This document shows positions 49,055-55,172 of a stretch of DNA of 55,172 bases, in pieces (position 1 is the stretch's first letter; the number at the start of each line of letters is the position of its first letter). This DNA is from Fragilaria crotonensis. Lineage: Eukaryota > Bacillariophyta > Fragilariophyceae > Fragilariales > Fragilariaceae. Location: assembly GCA_022925895.1 (NCBI GenBank), contig JAKSYS010000409.1:1-55172 (forward strand), in the 5' to 3' direction. Below the pieces are notes generated by a model that saw nothing but the letters and a program-made list of their open reading frames with translations, had not been told where the DNA came from and did not search any database. The position numbers and the translations under genes were made by a program.

Positions 49055-50197
49055 TTACCAGAGTATGTTATGCAACAACTCCTTCATCTTCGGTCCTGGC
49101 ATTAACTTTGTCAAGATATCTGCCAAGTTCGTCTGTGTGTTTTCTTTTGCCACCCTGATGGTCCCGGCAGCAATCGCTTCGCGTACGCGGTGAAAGTTAA
49201 TTGCAGCGTGCTTCTTCTTGAGTGTCGATTCAGGTCGGGAATTAGTCACAACTGCCGAATTATCACAAAACACGGAGCATTCCTCGGTTAGCGGAACACC
49301 CATCATCCGCAGTTTGTAACGTAGTCCCTCTATCATCTCAATCGATAGTCGCATTGCAAGTAACTCTGAACCATACGTAGACGCCTCGACCGTATTCTGC
49401 CTCTTGGAAAACCAAAGTATCGGCGCTCGATTAACGAATATTAAGATCCCTGAATGTGACCTCCTTGTCTCTCTACACCCTGCGTGGTCAGCATCCACGA
49501 AACATGACATTGTGACATCCTTTCCACGTGGCGTCGGCATGTTTTCGGGTATTGCTTCGGCTGCGTCGGGGTAGAACTCGGACCAGTCACATTTGACGAA
49601 TCGCTCACCTCGGAATGTCGGGATCGTATCGTCGAACACCATTGTCGATCTCGGATGATGCTTTAAGTATGCAAAAATATGGAAGACTTGTTCTAAATGT
49701 CCTTGTCGTGCCGATACCAAGTACCGCGACATTAACGACACCGGCATCAAAACATCAATCCTCCCAATTTCGCAAATCCATCTGAGGACGCCAATCAAAC
49801 CTTGATAGTAGTTCAATTGTTTGCTCCCCAACTCCGCTGAAAGGTCTAACTCAGGCCGGTATCCACTTGCCAGCGGAGTCTTTGCATTTGGCAACAGTCT
49901 GAGATCGGCATCTTCAAGTTCCTTTTCCAGGTCGGCGATCGCCTTCTTCACGTATGAAGTTGACTCGAACGCCCACCGCACCTTATCGGGCTCGTCAGAA
50001 TCTGGGATACGGAATTTCTTTATGTCAACGCCCAAATAAGTATCTGGTTCTTTAATGCTCCCGGGCTTCAAGGTAAAACGCTGTCCCAGGGCATCCATAA
50101 AGCCCTCCGGATCTATTCCTTGAAAAATCAAGTCGTCCACGTACGATATGACGTACTCGTAGACTTTGTCCCCGTTCGGTTTGACCGCCGCTTTCAT
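49055..50197 (-). pseudogene. pol: Copia-3 RT C-terminal part and RNase H
   Basis: 380 open codons. YEYVISYVDDLIFQGID is RT motif C, and the thumb region follows. RNase H is SCFVDADHAGCRETRRSHSG, EASTYGSELLAMRLSIEMI and CDNSAVVTNSRPES. The end is LLHNILW-stop, about 180 bases before the 3' LTR. RT upstream of YVDD is out of frame (EFRELGFASSKADPDLWM, 50230-50270). Confidence 0.85.
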
Positions 50198-50309
50198 CCA
50201 CAGATCAGGGTCAGCTTTCGACGACGCGAAGCCCAGTTCCCTAAATTCTTAGCCAAGTAGTCGCGAAACGATCTTCCGCTCGATCTTAAGCCATAGAGAG
50301 CTTTCGCGA

Positions 50310-51378
50310 TTATAGCTCTTTACCATTGTACTCAGGTCCTAATTGATCAGTAAACTTAGTCCACACCTTTTCCTTATTCGGTGCCGCCAGGTAAGCATTT
50401 TGAATATCACACGACAAGAGGTCTAAATCGTTGAGAGCGGCCAAGAGGAAGAAGAGTCTCACCGTATCTCTGCTCACGACAGACGCAAACGTTTGTTCCT
50501 TCGTTGCCTCGGTCATATTGCCTCGCGCTACCAATCTGGCCTTTCTAGTAAGGTCCATTTTGATGTCGAAGACAAAATATGTATCAACGAACTCGTACCC
50601 AGGTGGAACTTTTGTGTCGTCGTCTTCGATAAACTCGAATGCAGGAAAACGTTCCGAATCTCTTTTTCGATCGCCTTCGTCCAGAAATCCGTTCCCGTTC
50701 TCTTGTCGATCGCTAACGCATGGGCGACACTTTTCGGGAGTTCTAATCCGTATTTGTGTGAAACCGACCAATATTTCGACTTGACCTTTTTAGAATCCTT
50801 TCTCGTTTCTTGAGTACAAATGGAACCCACCATCGGAACGCTGGTTCGTTTGACAGGTTGTTTGTAACGGCGTAGTCGGCAACTTGAACTGGGTAGAGTC
50901 CTTTAAATCTGCCAGCGGTACCCAAGTACTGGAACCGTCTTTCCATTCGACTAATAGGCGCCAGCCCTTTGTCGTTCTCTTTGGTTTCGGTCCAGTCTTG
51001 GTAGAGTAGTACGCCTCGTCCTCTCGTAGCGCACTATGACTCTTTCGTGGTCAACGATCTCCTGCATCACTTGCAAGCGTCGACCATCGTCATCTATTTG
51101 CAGTATAAACACTCAGCAATTAGATTCGCAGTGTATGTCTCCTCCGTCCCGTCCTCGAAACACACAAGGTATTCGCGGGAATCAATAAAGGATTTGGGTT
51201 TGACGATCAATTGGCTTTCCGTCATGATCTCTTTTCGGCTTTTCACGGTGCCGCGAAGGATATCTCCGCCGCGGTCGGTTACTATCTCAGCAGTTAAGTA
51301 CTGATCAAAAGCCTCCGGGGTATAATCATCAGCGTCGGAGCGTCGGAATTCTCCTCCGTCCTCCGTTGCGTCATTCAA
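50310..51378 (-). pseudogene. pol: Copia-3 integrase-RT linker and N-terminal RT, frameshifted
   Basis: The frames 51378-51094, 50946-50743, 50833-50528 and 50771-50310 join to give LVCFEDGTEETYTANLIAEC, TGTDFWTKAIEKEIRNV, PPGYEFVDTYFVFDIKMDLT, RKARLVARGNMTE and LSCDIQNAYLAAPNKEKVWT (RT motif A). Each step is a one-base shift. Confidence 0.75.
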
Positions 51379-51391
51379 GTCCCCGAAGATG

Positions 51392-52605
51392 TCAACCAGG
51401 GAAACTGATTTTCACCAAGCTCTTCCGCCACCTCCTCGTTTGTCCGCTTATCCCTATCTTCTCTTCTATCGATTCCAACAATTCCGCGATCTCCTCCCTT
51501 CGATCTGCACGTTCATCAGGTGTTAGGGCCCAGAACGTGCTCCTCACGATTGGCTTTGCCGACTTCGGTAACAGGAACGCTGCGTCCCCGCCACCATAAT
51601 CTTCTGCTGGCCCTAACCAGCATGCCAACTTCCGCTCGTTGTCATTGTCGAGGTAAGAAATAACTTCGTACCAACCATGCATAACGTAGAGCGAAATATC
51701 TGGTGTCCACCCATGGACCTGTTCGAAGGCAGAGCGTCCTTGTAGATCCGGATGTGTCCCCGCAACGAAGGATCTGATCCTTGCGCAAAGGTTGACGAGA
51801 TAATTCCAGAGTCTTCTTGGTGATCGCGTCTTGTCTTGGAATCTTCGGATCATCCTCTTCAACTCTCTGATGTCCAATTCAGCCTTGTTCTGAAACGGTG
51901 AATAGGGTTCCGTGTACTTCGGATCAATTGAATACTTCGGATCCTCTTCTTCCACTCGCCCCATCCTTCCATTGTGGCGTCGTTATCGCACAACAATACT
52001 TCTGGAATTCCCACTTTCTTGACAAAATCATCTAGCGCATAGATTGACTCGTTCTTACGCTCCATCGGGTAAGCCTTCGTGTATCCCCGGCCATTCCCAA
52101 TAATGTGAGCATATCGTTGCGAATCAATTGATTTGATCTTCGGTTCCATTATGTCGGCGTAAAACATCCCCCTCAACCTTGGATAGCGCAGATGTGCCAT
52201 CTGAGTTTTAAAACGTCGCGTCGCTGGATTCGGTATCGACCGGATTCCTTGTTGGGTGGTCACCTTCAAGGAGTTCTTTGCCGTCTCTAATCCAACCATC
52301 CAGCGTCGTGCCACATTTTCTGGGGTTACATCGGAAGTCACATCTCCAGTTCGTATCGCCGCAATGCCAATCTCCTCCGAGCTCGCATCCGCTGTCGTCG
52401 TAAGTGCTGCGACCCTTCGCAGTATCGGGTCGGTCTGATTCAGCAGATTTACTTCGTTTGCGATTTGCATTTCGAAGGGAACTGGCTCGCTGCAAGAACC
52501 TGCATGCAACTCTTGATCTTCTGTTTCGTTGCCTTGGAGTGTAGGACCTTCAAGCGCCTTGCTCGCAAGTTCGTAATCTCCTCTTCGTCTTCGGGTCCAA
52601 CACAT
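51392..52605 (-). pseudogene. pol: Copia-3 integrase, frameshifted
   Basis: 52605-51859 holds RRWMVGLETAKNSLKVTTQQ, GMFYADIMEP (first Asp) and EVLLCDNDATMEGWGEW (second Asp). After a shift, 51964-51392 holds TEPYSPFQNKAELDIRELKR (Glu), GRSAFEQVHGWTPDIS and KLACWLGPAEDYGGGDAAF. The HHCC finger is not evident ahead of it. Confidence 0.8.
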
Positions 52606-52848
52606 CCTCCTCCGCGAGCGAGAGCGCGAAGGTGTGGGAATCCACTCAACGTCGGAGGTGAGTTCGACATGCAGGGCAGTATTATCAAGCTCGTCTTGGG
52701 TTGGGGTCTCGAATCAAAGCCGGCAACAACTCCTTCGAGGGTAAAAGGGATTCGTAGGGGTTCGGACGGAACGAGAATACCGAATATCGAGTCAGGTGCA
52801 TGTTGCCTGTGTCGTTCGTCGACGTGGACATCGTTGTCCCGGAGCTGG

Positions 52849-53157
52849 TTAGGGGGAAAGTAACGAAAATGGTAAGGAGTCTCCGAAGTAAAGAGCTTCG
52901 TTAATGATTATCACATACGTGGCCCCGGAAGTCGGACAATCGTAGGCCGTTGCAACCGTTGCGATAGGAATCTGCTTCGACGGGTAATCAGGCGAATAAG
53001 CCTCGACCTCAGCTGATCTCCCGGTATACTCGAGAACCACGCAATTACTTCCTGCCACGCATGTGTCGGCGTGAGAGTCCATCTCGCACCGACCCGAACG
53101 ATGACACTCTCCGTGTATTGCATTGTAATCCACTGAGTATACCTCCCGCGAAACCAT
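52849..53157 (-). pseudogene. pol: Copia-3 protease fragment
   Basis: GRCEMDSHADTCVAGSNC is the aspartic protease motif typical of this diatom copia lineage (D-S-H-A-D-T in place of D-S-G-A-T). It is followed by VEAYSPDYPSKQIPIATVATAY. The frame ends at 52849 and must shift to reach the integrase. Confidence 0.8.
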
Positions 53158-53175
53158 CGCAACGGTTCTGCATTG

Positions 53176-54538
53176 TCAGGCCTTATCCAGCTTCTGCTTC
53201 TTCTTGTGAGCGCCGCGACCGAATTCCTTCCCGGCCGCTTCATCTGCGCTTGACTCATGGTCATCATCGCCATCATTGTCGTTTCCCTTTGCCAGTTTCT
53301 TCATCTCGTTCTTCAACTCCTCCTTGATTTGTTTCTTTAAAGCGGCCACGGATCTCTTGCCTTTCTTGTCTCCCCACTCCTTAAGCTGGTCTTTTTGCTC
53401 CTGGCTCAGAAGTCGGAAGATCTTTGGCGGGTAATATTTATTCTCTAACTTAAAACCCTTTGGCAACTTCCCTGCCTTCGCCGTCTTATCCGTCTTCTCA
53501 CCGCTCTTCACGCCCGAAATGTTCCTTTCCTTACTTCTCTCGAGGGTTGCCCTGTTTTCCACGGTCGTCGACAGGTATTGCTGACATGCCTGGAAATTGT
53601 TCAGCAACTTGGGATCGCCAAGCACCACTGAGACAGCAGATTCCAATTTCGGATCGGTAATTCCCTTGAGAAAATCAGCAACTTTCTTGGATTCGGGACG
53701 GCCTCGGTTGGATCACAATCAGGATTTCATTGTGAGCGGTCTGGTGGACATTGATAAAATCTTGGAATTTATACTGGCGACGCGACCCACTGTAGGACGC
53801 GTTCGCGATCGACGCGTAGGCTTTGTTCTTACGTGTGATCTTGGACGCGGTGCCTTCACACTGCGTCTTCAATGCCAATACGCCTTCCGACCGTCCCGAC
53901 CTCTCGAATTTCTTGATGTATGACCACCCTTCTCCGTTTACGACAAATGTCTTCAATTCCCGATAGAATCGAGGTTATCAATTCGTAATGTCGTCCCTCG
54001 AGTACCGTCGCTTCAATAAGGTACTCCATTGGACTTCCAAAGTCCGCTGGATCAAGAACATTCTCTGGCGCTTCCCTTTCGTCCCTGGTGAGGTAAACAG
54101 TGGGATCTTCGCAGCACTAAGGATTTGACGAAGGTAATTCTGGAAGGACTCATTCCACAATGCCCAGTTGACCAACTTCTTAAGACTGTCAGGCTTGGAT
54201 GCATCTTCGTCTTTTGCTGCCTCCTTCTGTTCCTGGTATTCTTGGCACTTGGCCGTGAACTCAGGAACCTTGTCAGCTGTGAAACTTTCGGGGTTCGCTT
54301 CGAACGGTCCGCTGCGCTCATCCGCCCAGAAACGGAAGCCTTTCAAGTTCTTCACTGCGATGAATGGCATCGTAACGTTGCCTGCTCCTCGCGGTGCAGA
54401 TCTAGCAACACTCCTGGCAATCGAGTCGAGATCCGACTCAGTTGCGAGCATCAAGTCATTCGGGGTTGCAAATCCCTGAGCAATCAACCACGTGACAGTC
54501 AGGGCGTTAAAGCCGCATCGTTGGAGGGCAGCGTTCAT
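53176..54538 (-). pseudogene. gag: Copia-3 gag, frameshifted
   Basis: The start is ATG 54538 (MNAALQRCGFNALTVTWLI), and TPNDLMLATESDLDSIAR resembles a SAM-like helical module. It continues FVKNLKGFRFWADER-like text to RRYSRDDI (53978). It shifts to 53956-53675 (MKTFVVNGEGWSYIKKFERS to NEILIVIQPRPS) and again to 53646-53176 (MESAVSVVLGDPKLLNN to a Lys-rich tail HKKKQKLDKA). No CCHC knuckle is visible. Confidence 0.8.
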
Positions 54539-54951
54539 GGTCGAGATATCGGTTCGGTGGTCTTGTGTGAAAATTCCTAAAGAAACAAGCAAGGGTATAC
54601 AAGGGTGAAAAAACCGGGAATACCAACGCCTTCAGAGTGCCAACATTTATGCCGATCGGATAATGACTTGCCTTAATCACATTTAGGAGATTTGTTGCGA
54701 ATCGGTCTTTGAGAGACTGATTCGTTCCGTGCCACGGTCATTTACTTATCCGTATGGCACGTCTATCGTACGGTCTTTCGGGTATGAGAACACTCCCTAC
54801 GCAATTTCTCATCAATTCCCGACGTAATCTGCTCAACATCGTTTCATCACATGCGGCCATTCTTAGCCATGATGAAATGATCAACCGGTGATCTCCATAC
54901 TACCGATCGGATGGCGCCATTCATGTCATTGAGCCGTTGGGTCTGATAAAC

Positions 54952-55168
54952 TGTTAATCCTACAAGTAGATCATCCTTGCAGGAAAGCATGTCTTGATTC
55001 AGTTATGAATTATCTAAAACATAGAAAAGTGAGCATTACCTTGTTCGAGTCATCCTTCAATCCCGAGTCGTACTGTGCAGATGTAGTACCGTATAATGGT
55101 ACTTGATACTTGATACATGATTCATAGCATCCTGAATGATACAGTACCGGTAGCTTGTAATATCAACA
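54952..55168 (-). repeat. 5' LTR of Copia-3
   Basis: Identical to 48656-48872 as far as I can read. The following minus-strand sequence, GTTTATCAGACCCAACGG, is where the primer site should be. It only partly resembles the usual TGGTATCAGAGC. Confidence 0.93.
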
Positions 55169-55172
55169 ATCA

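Larger units (their letters stand above)
48656..55168 (-). mobile_element. Copia-3, a CoDi-like copia element of a different lineage
   Basis: 6.5 kb, with identical-reading 217-bp LTRs at both ends. Minus-strand order is gag (with a SAM-like start), DSHADT-type protease, integrase, RT with YVDD and RNase H. The coding region is broken into at least eight frames. It sits inside the gag of Copia-2. Flanks are AAGTC on the left and ATCA (window end) on the right, which do not look like a 5-bp duplication. Confidence 0.92.

Noticed and set aside
1-55172. tRNA, rRNA or CRISPR features
   Set aside because: None recognised. The tRNA-Met-like GGTTATGAGCCC is only a primer site, and the tandem repeats have no unique spacers.

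Overview
The window looks like repeat-dense nuclear DNA of a eukaryotic microalga, most likely a diatom. The evidence is diatom-type Ty1/copia (CoDi-like) elements, a DNA transposon whose proteins I recognise as a family amplified in diatom genomes, short GT-AG introns, and GTAC-rich intergenic DNA. There are no bacterial operons, rRNA genes or CRISPR arrays, and I recognised no tRNA gene. Nearly everything is mobile DNA or its debris. Only one ordinary-looking single-copy gene is intact (35979-37970), and one probable host gene is cut short (15959-16242).

Layout. 129-12122 is one roughly 12-kb cut-and-paste DNA transposon. It has 24-bp terminal inverted repeats (TIRs), a possible TA target duplication, and TTCAGGA subterminal repeats at both ends. 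It carries (i) a plus-strand gene fusing a GNAT acetyltransferase domain, a Ulp1/C48-type cysteine protease and a second cysteine-peptidase-like domain, (ii) a convergent minus-strand DDE-type transposase whose stop overlaps that of gene (i), and (iii) a plus-strand accessory gene with two short introns. All three genes are broken by indels or a stop. 12125-16242 holds a 223-bp MITE, a 1.3-kb non-autonomous hAT element with a perfect 8-bp target duplication, a 40-bp tandem repeat and the truncated host gene.

16243-23584 is a complete Ty1/copia element (Copia-1) with two 423-bp LTRs and a half-tRNA-Met-type primer site. Its Pol carries a PDZ-like insert between integrase and reverse transcriptase. 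23585-31290 is a minus-strand LINE (LINE-1). Its ORF1 (about 980 aa) and ORF2 (endonuclease, RT, RNase H) are joined by an overlapping ATGA, and its 3' end is missing at the copia LTR. A diverged, 5'-truncated LINE of the same type (LINE-2, about 31.3-34.1 kb) lies head to head with it.

34.3-43 kb has scattered MITEs (two more of the GGGAGCCCG family and one PIF/Harbinger type with TTA duplications), a long palindrome, the secreted-protein gene at 35979-37970, a copia-type solo LTR and a decayed SF2/RecQ-like helicase gene with a tyrosine-recombinase-like segment. 43020-48655 is a minus-strand relative of Copia-1 (Copia-2). Its gag is interrupted by a third, different copia element (Copia-3, 48656-55168) whose two 217-bp LTRs read as identical although its coding region is full of frameshifts.

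How the parts work together. In the DNA transposon the transposase presumably acts on the TIR and TTCAGGA ends, while the acetyltransferase and protease fusion and the spliced accessory protein are candidate modifiers of host chromatin, SUMO or repair factors. The retroelements supply their own Gag, protease, integrase and RT. Single-base frameshifts recur in most elements, but LINE-1 ORF1 and ORF2, Copia-1 pol and the 35979 gene are open.
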